Part shown: positions 12,586-24,902 of the stretch, piece by piece | Numbering within the stretch: position 1 is the first letter of the stretch | Layout: each line of letters starts with the position of its first letter | NCBI RefSeq assembly: GCF_011745365.1 | Contig: NW_024468912.1 | Location: forward strand, 124,001-188,000 | Length of the DNA: 64,000 nt | Direction of reading: 5' to 3' | Source of the DNA: Cryphonectria parasitica EP155 | Lineage: Eukaryota; Ascomycota; Sordariomycetes; Diaporthales; Cryphonectriaceae | The notes under the pieces: generated by a model | The model's input: only the letters and a program-made list of their open reading frames with translations | Database searches by the model: none | What the model was told of the DNA's origin: nothing | Position numbers and translations under genes: made by a program

Positions 12586-12837
12586 GAATTCGTTGGTTGG
12601 CTTAACTGTTGCTTACGCAGCTGTGCATGGTGAACGTGGCTGTGCAAGTACCTAGGCTTGAGACCTGCAGTAAAAGGGGTGACTGGCATTTTCGCTGGTC
12701 TTGGGATCTTTTCTACTTCTACACGCTTCTTTACGTACTTCTTCATAGAAAACTTCTTGTTATTATGAGTCCTCACTTGATTCCTTTTTGCTTGATATGG
12801 TTTGATTCAACTTTTCTTGATCACACGCACACATACA

Positions 12838-12888
<51 letters not shown>

Positions 12889-14011
12889 TGTGTGTATTTG
12901 TTACGATGTACGTAATCGTCTCCTACCTCCCTTCCATCAATGACATCCCGGAGCTAAGATTTGCCAGCGAGGCACCCCTAGTGCTTATGGGAACAGGCAA
13001 TTGGGTTTTGAATGAGCATTCACATCCTGACCGCCCTTCTCCGTCCCTCAACACTTCCAGTGAGGATCTGTGCGAGTCTGACCGAGCCTGACCGAGTCTA
13101 ACCGACCGTTACCTATATAGACTATTGTTCTTTCCGAGCCTTATAAATCGAGGGGGGGTGGGCTGAACGGGAGGGGGGTGGCAGTTTTCCCCGGCTGGCT
13201 CCTTTATCTGTATTTCTCTATTTGGTGGACCAATGGGACCTTATCATTTGAAACAGCGACTTTTAGGGGGTTGGGTCAGATCAATCCTTTGCGCGAGGAG
13301 GTCTGGTCAGATACAGGATAACGGTGGAGGAGGGAGCACCACACGAGGCGGCGGTGTCGTTCTGGCCAAGCTTCCCTGCTCCGTACTCATTTGACTAACT
13401 AGGGATTTCCTCTTTCAATCAGCTCGATGGTGCTGATCGCTGCATGCTGATTAAAAGCTAGCGGATTTATGCTGTTGCTCCGGCCAGCCGGCTCCGTATT
13501 TACGGTGGTCAGCTTTATTCATAATCGATATGGCCCATTGCAGTAATCCGAGGACACCAAGGCACTTGAAGAGGAACTCATGCTAGCAAGAGCCGTGCCA
13601 AGTACGGGACTTAAATAAGTGCAATGCAAGTGTTCACTAGCGGTGATGCTGTCATTGTAAGAGTGTGAAGAAAGTGATACCTAGACGGACTACTGGGAGG
13701 AGCTATCTACAAGTGACCTATCTAGTAGTAATAAACATGAGGTTGTATATCCAGCTCTTCAGACTGGATAGTTTGGATGAATATCGAGTCTGTTGATGGA
13801 CTGGATCGATATTAATCTTGCCGATCTATCCTTATATCTGTAACTCTGAATCCCGTAAGCGCCAGGTTGTGTCTGAGTTGAATACCGACAGTTGGGGCGT
13901 TCCGAGTCTATTATTCTGCGTAACCAGTTCAGTGACTCGCATGTTGAATGCATAATAAGTGGCATTTGGCAGTTTTGCTTCGTTTGTACGGTCGAAAAAA
14001 CTCGAAATCAT
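12586..14011. other. Intergenic region without a gene, between the convergent 3' ends of MFS and regulator genes
   Basis: Only short ORFs without recognisable protein character were seen. It contains the CA/GA microsatellite described separately and otherwise looks like ordinary 3' flanking sequence. Confidence 0.6.
12822..12885. repeat. Compound (AC)n(AG)n microsatellite
   Basis: An interrupted AC run passes directly into an uninterrupted AG run ending near 12885. It lies in the 3' flank of the MFS gene. A coding reading through it (Thr-His then Arg-Glu repeats) is a repeat artefact. Confidence 0.95.
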
Positions 14012-16211
14012 TCATGTGTCTAGACGTAACCCCTGGAAGTACCCCCGTGCCAGGATGTTTATGCCCTCCATATCTCCCAGAACGCGCAGCAGCTGCTGAG
14101 CGCCACCATCCCTAGAGAAGGCTGCATTGCCGCTCCTTGACGTCAAATAGCTGGCCGCGCACGCGAGAAGGTCGGGCAGGAAAGGGTGCGCTTTGAAGTA
14201 GCCAAACGACGGGATCTGCTTCGCGAGCCGCACCATCTCGGCCGCGGCGCTCGAAGCCTCCTGCTCGAAAGCGGCAGCCGCGTGGAGCTGCTCGACGGTG
14301 TGCGATGCCGAAGACACCGCCCCCTGCACCATGTGGCAGAGTTTGATGACGGCGCTGTGGGCCAGCATGTGGACCAAGAAAAGCATCGGATCGTTGCCGA
14401 CGTGCACAGAGCCGGCGCCCTCCAGCGTCTGCAAGCGCCTCTCGACGGCCGACGCGAGCCACCTCTGTCGGTTCCAAAAGTCGTCACCACCGCTAGCCTC
14501 ACCCATGTCCATACTACCGCCACCACCACCGCCGCCCCCATGGGATTCCTTGGTCGTGTAGGAGCGACGATACGTCATGCAGCGCCCGTGCAGCGTCGCC
14601 AGCACGACGCACTCGGCGAACGGCGATAGGGACGGCGGCTTTTGCGACGATGATGATGACGACAACGAAGACGACGAGGAGGAAGAGGAGGACATGATGG
14701 CCTCGGGCAGGAGGCTAGTGCGAACAGGCTGATTGTTCTGAAAGTTGGCCTCGGGGGCGGGGAGGCGTGTGCAGATCTGGGAAGAAAGATCTTTGAAGTC
14801 AGCAGTGACATCCATACTTGTTTGAGCTCCGAAAGCTGCACTTGCCATTTCCTCCTGGAGGCTGAGCGGGTACTCGTTGCGCGAGCAGAGGAGGCGGTCC
14901 AGACAAAAGGCGACCCAGAATGTCCGCCTCCGCTCCTCGACGTCAGAAAAGCTGTCCCCAAAGCCTGAGACGTTGGTGGCTTCGCTGGCCATTCCGACCG
15001 AGGAAGCCTGTTGAGGATTCCTCCTTTCAGAGCCGGGCGCATCGATATCGAACAAACGCGCCATCAGAGCCAGGCGGCAGGACCGGCCTGCGGTGAGCAT
15101 GGCCTGGTGCTCGCCCACTCTCAGGAGCTCGTAATGGCCCAGGAGCAGCCACGCCTGGATGTACTCGATGGCGATGTTGTCTTTGGATCCGACCGTGAAG
15201 GCTTGGAGCAGGCGGCACGTCTCGGCGTACAGTTGATCGCAGAAGCGGCTGCTGAGCGCCGACATGGAGGCCGCCATGGTGCGCATAGCCGACCGGAGGC
15301 ACGCGCGCGCCGCTCCGGGGTTCTTCTGGTCTGCCCACGAGAGGTAGCGCCTCCAGTATATGAATGGAAGAACGGCGTGAACACGTTCCATATATATTTG
15401 ATCCAGGTCCGCGCGCATGTCCTCTGTAATGGCGGCGTCTCTGCTGCCGTAGTCAGCTAGTATCATAGGCTCGGCTGAGGGAAACCTTTTTTCATCCTTC
15501 ATGTTCGAGTCCTGTGGGAGCAATGGCAGATCCAGGCCGCCGCCTATTTCCAGAGCAAGTCCGAGCGCGCTAGAGTCCGGTGTCCAGTCTACCCAGCCGA
15601 GGTTCAAAGATGAGGTTTCCGAAGCTGCTGCCGAGGAAGACATCGCCGCAGTCAACGAGCCGCGTTTCATTGCTGTCGGCGAAGTGTAGTTGGCGATAGA
15701 GAGATCCATATCTGCTACTGCAGAGTCGTTGACGCCGTTGAAGCTCGGATCTCCATGCTCGGTCTCGACGACTCGTTGGGGGGCCGCCCGTTCCATATCA
15801 TGATCTGGCTCGGATGATGCGACATCCGCTTCCTCGTAGCCCAGCTGGGTGAGCTGCTGGTTCAGCTGCCACTGCAGGTTTGCTGCGATCAAATAGTCGT
15901 TGGTAAGGCTTCTAAATAGTCGGGCATGGTGCGGACAAATGAGACATGTCCACTGAGCCCCCAGTACTACATGAGAGACACGGTGCTACTTGGGGTGGTA
16001 AAGCTAAGATTGACAAACCAATCTGTAACCGCATCGCATTGAGCTGGCCTTTCTTCGGGCCTCTCTGTGCTATTTTGTCGCGAATGACGCACACCCTCCC
16101 TGTTTCCATGCAAAGGCCGCAGGTCGGCCGTACCCGGTCGCACCGGGCCTTGCGCCTCCGGCACTCCTCGCAGGCAAATCCGGGCTGCTGCCGACTGCCT
16201 TTCTCGGTCAT
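14012..16211 (-). CDS. Zn2Cys6 transcription factor, probable cluster regulator
   Basis: Exons 16211-16030 and 15911-14012 give a 693-residue protein. The N-terminus has a complete binuclear zinc cluster, CX2CX6CX6CX2CX6C, at Cys14, 17, 24, 31, 34 and 41. It is followed by a basic QRGPKKGQ linker of the kind seen in many pathway-specific regulators. The middle has a fungal-specific homology region (FWVAFCLDRLLCSRNEYPLSLQEE region, about residues 340 to 365). Low-complexity poly-Ser (encoded around 14640-14700) and poly-Gly (around 14515-14540) stretches interrupt the C-terminal half. No CGGACT pair was found upstream of this gene, so self-regulation through that element is not supported. It probably activates the surrounding PKS genes. 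Confidence 0.9.
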
Positions 16212-18611
16212 TTTGCAAGACAAACAAAGGAAGTACAGTAGCAGGAAATGTGGAGCAGGACGAGTACGACCCAGCTGTGAGCAAGTGGAATCAGACGTGA
16301 CCCGCGTCATCTCTTTATGCGCCGCAACACCAGGCCTATTGATAAGCTGCACCAGACGATATACGCCCTATCGACATGATAATTCCCACATTACTCACAG
16401 TCCTGGTGTCAACGTCAGCGTCAGAGACTTATGTATCCTTTAGACTTGACGCCGCAAGGAATCGGAGCACGTCGGATCAATCGCCGGAAATGGTCGCCGT
16501 TCCTCCAGTAAGGACACGAGTTGTCACACGCAGGCTCCGCACTACTAGTAGTCTGTGTCAGCCGCTGGATACCTGTAGCCAGAGTAAAGATATGAAAGGT
16601 CTTTGGTCAAATAAGTCCACCCACATGCATATGATGCCATTGGTCTTTTGGTCCCTCAGCCAGGATACAGGATCCATGACACAAAATCTAACCGAATAAG
16701 AACCGTGACTAAAGAGAGAAAAGGTTAGTCTACGTTGACTGATATCAACTGACTTAAAAACACAATTCAATATTATCCCAGCAGTTCTTTGATTCATTGA
16801 GAAAACTACTCTGCTTTTCATTGTCATGGATAATGTTTTCCCTACGTCAAATCGCGCTAATAGAATCGATTGAATATTGATCTATTTATCTTGTTAGCAC
16901 TATGTTAGTACCAAGTTAGGATAAATTCAATGCTCAAATAGCAAAAAAGTACTAAATAAAAGCTGAAGCAAAAATTCCGTAAAACCAATCGATAAACTGG
17001 CTGATATACAAGCACGTTGGAATAAATACCCCCTCTTAATATGTAAACGGCTCGGCCAGGCTGGGGCTTTGAACAAGGGGGCATTTCTCAGGCGGGGAAA
17101 ACAGCTATTCAGGCCACTCCAGCCACTTGACCCCAGGGCCCTTCACCAGGTTTCAGATTTCCCGGCCTTTTGCTGTACATTGTTTATAGACCTGGGCGTT
17201 CTGTTATCTCGGAAGAACGCAGCTACCTACTCAAGTACTTGAATAGATACAAGGAATTTGTAAGGAAACACCCATCTAAGCTCTGCCACTACCAACCTTT
17301 ACCCACATGAATGCAGATCCTGCCAACAATACTACTTACTTCACTTGTGTGCGACATGGTCTATCAACCAAGAGTACCGAGAGCGTAGTTTGGTATGAAG
17401 CGACCTGATGTAATTAAAATCTTTTGGTCGTATAGCCTTTTGCGCATGGACCATTTTCTTTCCATGCTCAAGGAGGAACCGGTGCGCGGATCTCGCTCTT
17501 GGTCACACGACCGTAGGGGGATAACGGCTAATCGAGCTATGCACTCTTGTGGTACTTCTCTCGGATACTTAGGCCCAGGCTGGCGCAGCAGCTGCAGGCC
17601 CCTTTGTCGATTGGTCACCTTGCAGGCGGAGTGATTCCATTCTATCGGATTGGGCAACTAGACGTGTCAATTCTGAACACAATGTTGCATTGACATCCAG
17701 CCTGCTTCAGACTCCTATGTAACGGCGGGTTGAGTGATTAGAACGACTTATGTGCCGCATACGGGCATGATCCTTTTCATAAATTAGTGAGCCTAGGCTT
17801 ACCGCAGCCTGCCGCACAATCCTTCCGGAACACCAAACTCCGGCACAAACCGGAGCTTATACTGGATGCTGTTCATTCAGGCGAAATATGATCGCAGTAG
17901 GAAAAGGCTCTCCTTACAGCGTTTCCAGCCGGGTTAGAAGATGATTATAGTATGCTAATAAGCACGGCCATAAACCGGAGAAAACGGAGTAAGCCAAAAC
18001 CTCATGTTGGCGAGAGGGATAGGCAAGTGTAATACCGATAACAAGGAAATGAAGCCTGAGGATTGCGTTGCAAGTGAGTTGACTGCCTTTGACACTTAGG
18101 TGCTATTTGAGTGGAGAAGAAATGAACACGTGGATTAACCATTCGAGAGCTATATACAATAATCTATGTATTGGTAAGACACAAAAGATTTATAACTATT
18201 CCCAGCTCTTCGGACGGGATCATCGGCATACTTAATAATCCCCGATTATAGTCAGAAACAGCTGCACGAGGACAACTGTTCCGTGTAACCCGTCTCTTGA
18301 TCTGTAACTGTTGGATGTGTCACGACAGCCGGCCAGATAGCGTTAGACATCGTAAATAGAACTATGGCATTTCGGCTCGTAGATTGTAGGAATAAGAACG
18401 CCCTTCGGCATAAGTCATTTATTACAACATCTCCGTAGGAGCGGACTTTTTAAAAACTACTCTCATTTCGAGAATGTGTGGAGGCAGGGTGGTTCGACAA
18501 CACCAGGAGTAGATAGTTCTGGTTCAAGTCCAAAAAGCTTCAAAAAGCTGACGAACGGTGCGCTTGAGTAGCCTGAGCCCAAACAGCTGTGTGTTTCGGG
18601 CTCGGTTAGCT
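16212..18611. other. 2.4 kb gene-free region between regulator and monooxygenase
   Basis: No supportable gene, RNA or mobile element was seen. The stretch is AT-rich around 16.7-17.0 kb and 18.1-18.5 kb. A single CGGACT occurs within 18435-18447 (GTAGGAGCGGACTTT), about 165 bp upstream of the monooxygenase start. It is compatible with the cluster motif but unpaired. Confidence 0.5.
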
Positions 18612-20113
<1,502 letters not shown>

Positions 20114-20499
20114 CTTGGATTTGATGCACTTTGACTTGAGAGCTAAAGAGATGTATTACTGCATATTTTAGAACCCTGATCCTGTTTTAGACGTATAGTC
20201 ATGGATTTAGATTTGACCATATCGTTCTATTATCTGGCTCATATTGCATTTCACTACTCTGGCTGTTTACCTCAGAAGATGTGCGTCTATTTGGTGGTTA
20301 TTTTCTGGCTTGGGTTTTCTTCTTCTTAATCTTTGGGCGTGACTCGATGACTTTACAGCTGAGTTTGATTTAGATGGAACACCTTTTAGCTAGAGACTTT
20401 TAAGAAGCAAGAAAAAATAAAAGGAAAGAAAGAAAGTGTAAATAAGACTTTAGCAATGATGTGAATGAACAAAAGCTAATAATCCAAACATATCGGCCT
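20114..20499. other. Convergent 3' flank, no gene
   Basis: A 386 bp AT-rich spacer between the convergent monooxygenase and hydratase genes. It presumably holds both transcript 3' ends. No feature was recognised. Confidence 0.6.
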
Positions 20500-21573
20500 T
20501 TATCGCCCCTGAAACACGGGCCCACGCTTCTCCAAGAACGCTTGCAAAGCTTCATTCCGGTCTTGGGTGCTAAGAACAACTTCATAAGCCGCGTTTTCCA
20601 GCGCATCGTGCGCTCCGTGCAGGACACCAAGCGCAGCGCGCACGGCAGCAGGCCCGCCCGCGGCGACCTGGTTTGCCAGGGCAATGCCAGCGTCTAGCGA
20701 CTCCAGCCGCTGGGTCTCACTCTCGAGACTTGAGCCAGCTTCCCGGTCTGCTGCCGGTACCAGACGGTTACACAAGCCCATTGTGTGGGCCTCGTCGGCG
20801 TAGACGCGTCGCCCGGTCAGAATCATATCCAGGGCGCGCGACGTGCCGACAATCTGGGGCAGGCGGTAGGTGCCTCCGGCGCCGGGGATGATGGCGAGGC
20901 GCGTTTCGGGCAGGCCGACGGCGGCGTTGCGCGCGAAGACGCGGAGGTGGCACGCCAGTGCGAGCTCGAAACCGCCGCCAAGCGCCACGCCCGACACGCA
21001 GGCGACAGTGGGAACGGGCAGCGTCGACAGCCGGTACAGGAGGCTTCGCAGGGAGGAGAGGAAGGCCTTTGTCTCGGGCAGGGACATGGTGGCGCGTTCC
21101 TTGAGGTCTGCGCCGCTGCAAAAGACATTGTCGACAGCGCTGGCGAGGATGAGCGCCCTCGTGCTGCTGGCACTGCTGTCATTTGTCTGTCGATGGATCT
21201 CCTCGATCTCGCTGCCCAGCTCGCGCACCATCTGTCGCGAGAGGGCGTTCTTGGTCTGTGGCCGCCGTAGCTGGATGATTTTGATGGTCCCTGTGTGTGG
21301 TGCCTCTACTTGGCCGACTAGGATAGTGTCCAGGATGTTTGTGTTCTCCAAGTCGATTGGCGTGGATAACACTGGTGGGAACCCGGCAGCATCTTTGTTG
21401 CTGTTCCTGTTGACGCCGTTCGTAGTCTTTTGGGACAACTTGGCACAGTTTGGGCCGGCTATCGGCTCCTTGTGGAAGCCGTTAGATTTGATGCCCGATT
21501 TTGAGTTGGCGGTGTCGGTGCCATCAGTGAGGAATGGAGAGAAGTGTATAGTGCTCGGTTTGTCCATTCTCAT
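20500..21573 (-). CDS. Enoyl-CoA hydratase/isomerase family protein resembling 3-methylglutaconyl-CoA hydratase (AUH/LiuC type)
   Basis: A single exon of 357 residues counted from the first ATG (MRMDKPST). A GTG-initiated extension to 21624 is unlikely. Crotonase-fold motifs are intact: CSGADLKERATMS (oxyanion-hole and CoA site) and ALGGGFELALAC plus GLPETRLAIIPGAGGTYRLP. The two catalytic glutamates are Glu203 and Glu223, 20 residues apart as in human AUH. The GADLKERA, LPVPT and ALACxxRV segments and the C-terminal EKRGPVFQGR all look like AUH rather than general beta-oxidation hydratases. About 70 N-terminal residues are low-complexity and unlike the family; targeting is uncertain. AUH interconverts 3-methylglutaconyl-CoA and HMG-CoA. 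Divergent pairing with an HMG-CoA synthase suggests it works in the dehydrating direction. A SidH-like mevalonyl-CoA hydratase is a less favoured alternative. Confidence 0.85.
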   Translation of the reverse strand: MRMDKPSTIHFSPFLTDGTDTANSKSGIKSNGFHKEPIAGPNCAKLSQKTTNGVNRNSNKDAAGFPPVLSTPIDLENTNILDTILVGQVEAPHTGTIKIIQLRRPQTKNALSRQMVRELGSEIEEIHRQTNDSSASSTRALILASAVDNVFCSGADLKERATMSLPETKAFLSSLRSLLYRLSTLPVPTVACVSGVALGGGFELALACHLRVFARNAAVGLPETRLAIIPGAGGTYRLPQIVGTSRALDMILTGRRVYADEAHTMGLCNRLVPAADREAGSSLESETQRLESLDAGIALANQVAAGGPAAVRAALGVLHGAHDALENAAYEVVLSTQDRNEALQAFLEKRGPVFQGR

Positions 21574-21997
21574 TTGCCGTTGTGCAAACAAGTTGACGGC
21601 ACTATGCAGAAGCAAGACAAACACTGCGGACGAGGTGATATTCTCAGTTCTAACAATTCATGCTTCACTCAGATTCGGCGAATGCAGCACACGGAAGCAG
21701 TCTGGAGTACCGAGAGGGAAAAGAAAAATGAACTTTACTCCGCCTGCGGGAACTGAAGTCCGAGTCGAGAGTCCGCAAAGTCCGGCATAGAGGCAGAGAA
21801 ACAAAGGGCCGAACGATTGCCGTGTCAAGAATCAGAGAGAGGGAAAAAAAGTCGTATATACATGATGGCGAACTTTTACAGTGAGTCGGTGAATGTTCAT
21901 AGTGTCTAGGTTGAAAGCTTTCCAGGTGTCTCTGTTCCCGCTCCTGGTGGCGAGACTGACCTTGCAAATACAACGTGCTGTGATTCTTCTCTAACAA
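21574..21997. promoter_or_regulatory. Divergent promoter shared by hydratase and HMG-CoA synthase
   Basis: 424 bp separate the two start codons. AGTCCG occurs three times in one orientation, at 21757-21762, 21770-21775 and 21779-21784. The last two are spaced by 3 nt, which is CGGACT-N3-CGGACT on the minus strand. The two genes are therefore probably co-induced, and by the same factor as the PKS genes. Regulation is inferred from motif and layout. Confidence 0.55.
21757..21784 (-). promoter_or_regulatory. Three CGGACT elements, two as a direct repeat with 3-nt spacer
   Basis: On the minus strand this reads CGGACTTTGCGGACT at 21784-21770, with a further CGGACT at 21762-21757. It is the strongest instance of the motif found upstream of the NR-PKS and acyltransferase. 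Confidence 0.5.
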
Positions 21998-23659
21998 ATG
22001 GCCTCAATGACACGACCTCAAAACATTGGCATTAAGGCCGTAGAGCTGTATTTTCCCAGCCAGGTATGTCCCTGGTTCCGGGGCTAAAGAAGGGGCCATG
22101 GTGTAGTAACGCTTTTGCAGTGTGTTGAACAGAAAGAACTCGAGAAGTTTGATGGAGTCTCTGAGGGAAAGTACACCATCGGCTTGGGCCAAACCAAGAT
22201 GAGCTTCTGTGACGATAGGGAGGGTGAGTTGGACTCGATGGTCTGCGTGAAACGCAAACCTGAACAAGCTGACACGTGTCTGCACCACACATCAAGATAT
22301 CTACTCGATAGCCTTGACGGCCGTTGCGTCCCTCATGCGCAAATACAGCGTCAACCCAAAATCCATTGGCCGGCTTGAAGTCGGCACAGAAACATTGCTT
22401 GACAAGTCTAAATCGGTCAAGTCGGTCCTCATGCAGCTGTTCGAGGACTCCAACCCAAACATTGAGGGAGTCGACACCGTAAATGCTTGCTATGGAGGCA
22501 CTAATTCTCTCTTCAATGCTGTCAACTGGGTTGAAGCCTCGGCATGGGACGGCCGGGATGCCATCGTCGTGGCGGGCGACATTGCACTCTATGGCAAAGG
22601 AAATGCTCGGCCGACCGGCGGAGCGGGCTGCGTGGCTATGTTGGTCGGTGCGGATGCGCCTCTAGTCTTGGACCCTGGGCTGAGAGGCACCTACATGCGC
22701 CATTCATACGACTTCTACAAGCCAGATTTGACGAGTGAGTATCCGCATGTCGACGGACAACTCTCGCTGCAGTGCTACGCTGAGGCGGTGGATAAGTGCT
22801 ACGAGGCATATCTCGAACGTGAGGCGAGCCTCAGAGACGAGGGTCATAAGATCACCAATGGACACTCGACTACTAACGCACACTCTCCTATGCGTTCGGG
22901 CATCAACGGGTCTCACAAAGTCCACAACGGAAGCCCGCACACCCGCGCCCTTGGGTTTGACTACATGTGCTTCCACGCACCCACCTGCAAGACGGTTGCA
23001 AAGTCGTACGCCCGCCTCTTCTACAACGATTTCCAGAAGGATCCGGACAACACCTTCTTCAAGGATATACCGCCCGAGCTCGGTACGCTGGCCTCGGCGG
23101 GAGGCCTGGCAGACAAGCGAGTAGAAAAAGAATTCCTGCTTCTCAGCAAGAAACATTTCACACAGCGGGTCCAACCAGCGACCTTTGTTCCCACTCAGTG
23201 CGGAAACATGTACTCAGCCAGTCTGTACTCGGCACTATGTGGATTGCTGTCGCTGGTTGACAGCCAGGACCTGCAAGGGAAACGCATCGGCATGTTCAGC
23301 TACGGGAGCGGCCTGGCCAGTTCCTTGTTCAGTATAAAGGTAGTAGGGGATACCGAGGATATCAGGGCCAACTTGGACTTGGTGAGAAGGCTTGAGGAGA
23401 GACAAGTCGTTGCGCCCGAGACATATGATAAGGTGAGTGTTGCACCCATTGAACTGGTACAGACCTTCATACAGAAACTATTATTTTTTCTAATTGCTTT
23501 TCTTCAATCTTGGAAAAACAGATGTGCCATTTGCGGGAGCGTGCACACCTGCAAAAGAACTTCAACCCGGCCGGCACAATCGATAGCATTGTCAAAGGCA
23601 CATACTATCTTCGCGAGATTGATAATGCTTTCCGCCGGCTTTATGATGTTAAGGCATGA
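21998..23659 (+). CDS. HMG-CoA synthase (cluster copy), apparent +1 indel just after the start codon
   Basis: Hydroxymethylglutaryl-CoA synthase condenses acetyl-CoA with acetoacetyl-CoA. Exons are 21998-22064, 22121-22223, 22297-23432 and 23522-23659; one base too many is present (1444 nt). Ignoring one A gives about 480 residues, the normal eukaryotic cytosolic length. Conserved elements: [19 protein letters not shown] near the N-terminus, [15 protein letters not shown] (Glu88), [10 protein letters not shown] (nucleophile Cys121), and [16 protein letters not shown] (catalytic His). A fungal-type hydrophilic insertion (NGHSTTNAH region) precedes the latter. The ATG frame (MASMTRPQ) and the conserved continuation ([12 protein letters not shown]) are out of phase across an A5 run at 22020-22024. 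This is either a sequence error or recent inactivation. It is probably a duplicate of the essential housekeeping gene. Confidence 0.85.
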
Positions 23660-24902
23660 GTGGATAATTACACAGTCATGTAACGTGGGGGATAGAGAAG
23701 CGAGTCACTAGGATTAATGGCATAAACTTATATACTAGGCATTCTTGTATTCAAAAAAGACCCACCTGAGAGATAGTTGCGAAGTTGAGAGGTTGGTAGT
23801 CAATACTGAATTTTCCCGAGCAACATAGCTTATCTCTACGCCACAAACCTCGCACCAGACCCCGTCTCTGAAGAACCACGTAGTGAAGCTTACCATGCTT
23901 GAACTATAACTGGACCTATAAAACACTTTGTTAATCGGTGATAGTAATAATACTAAATCTAGTGATATACTGCTTTTATTAGCATAGACCCTCTTGATAT
24001 ACTTTGCAATGCTTGTTATATTACTGCAAATCCTCGGAGGCTAAAGTGCAGCTTGGGCTCGGAGCCAACATAGGTTTTCTACATATATTAACGTAGGTAG
24101 TCTGAAAATCTTCCTCACACGTTAGCTCAGAGTCTTGTCCAATCTACCAGCGAGGAAGCGAAAAGTTGGAGCTGGTTTACTTGTAGCGTCAATCCTTCTG
24201 TTCTGGCTTCCACTCCTGCATAGATCCTTACGGAGTAAGCCGGAGTTTTTTTTTTCCAGGAGTTTTTAAGATCTCCTATTTTCTTATCTGATTCCTTTTC
24301 AAATAGGGAACAAAAAGAACCAAACCTAGGCAGGGGTACAATACGACTAGTGCTCCCCGTGTCCGCCTCAGGGGCTGATGAAGCGGAACCCGGACCCGGA
24401 CCTTGAAGTTCTCAAGAGTCTCCTCCGTGCAGGCGGGCCGCCACTTCCCCCTGGTGTTCTCCGGGTGTGCCAAACAAGACAAAGAACAAGGAGTTCAAGG
24501 CCGAAACTCTTACCTCATGTATATAGAGCGACCTCAAAGGGGCTACTTCGTTCTCGAAGAGTGAACGAAGCCACGGGGTTTTCAAAGGCCAGATTTGGTA
24601 ATACAAGCAGAGCGGGGCATGCCCAAGCCAAGTAGATTAAAGTACTGCTCTCTAAGCCTATAGCGGTGACTTCACGATCCTATCGAGGCTTCTATATCCT
24701 AGGTTTTCAAGACATTCATTGTTCAGCATATAAAGAAGCTGAAATATATGACAGCCTGGCTTTCTTGCCCAAACGGACCCCAACCTCAGCCTTGTCTCGC
24801 TGCCTTTTGCTCTTTTTTGTTGTATCCTTTTTTTTTTTTTTAAAAAAAAAAAAAAGCCTCCCGTTTTAGCCCTGTGTGGTTTTCTAGTTCTATCCACGCA
24901 CT
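23660..24902. promoter_or_regulatory. Intergenic region upstream of the HR-PKS
   Basis: No gene was recognised in this 1.2 kb. Seen directly: tandem CGGACC CGGACC at 24391-24402, preceded by CGGAAC, about 500 bp upstream of the HR-PKS start. A T14 run followed at once by an A14 run occupies 24828-24855 and ends 47 bp before the start codon. The CGGACC pair resembles the cluster CGGACT repeats with the last base changed. Confidence 0.45.
24828..24855. repeat. Perfect T14/A14 palindrome in the HR-PKS leader or promoter
   Basis: Fourteen T followed by fourteen A, a perfect self-complementary tract. A shorter T10/A11 version lies at 7914-7934 in the NR-PKS upstream region. Such tracts disfavour nucleosomes and, if transcribed, could fold into a hairpin. 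Confidence 0.9.

Noticed and set aside
20500..21573. Hydratase as a siderophore SidH linked to the siderophore transporter at 60.6-62.5 kb
   Set aside because: Its motifs follow AUH more closely, the transporter is 39 kb away, and no mevalonyl-CoA ligase or transferase of the SidI/SidF type is present.
20500..23659. Bacterial-style beta-branching (HMG-synthase cassette acting on ACP-bound chains)
   Set aside because: The HMG-CoA synthase looks like the canonical eukaryotic CoA enzyme and the hydratase like AUH. No donor ACP, decarboxylating KS or second ECH was found, and neither PKS has a tandem branching ACP.
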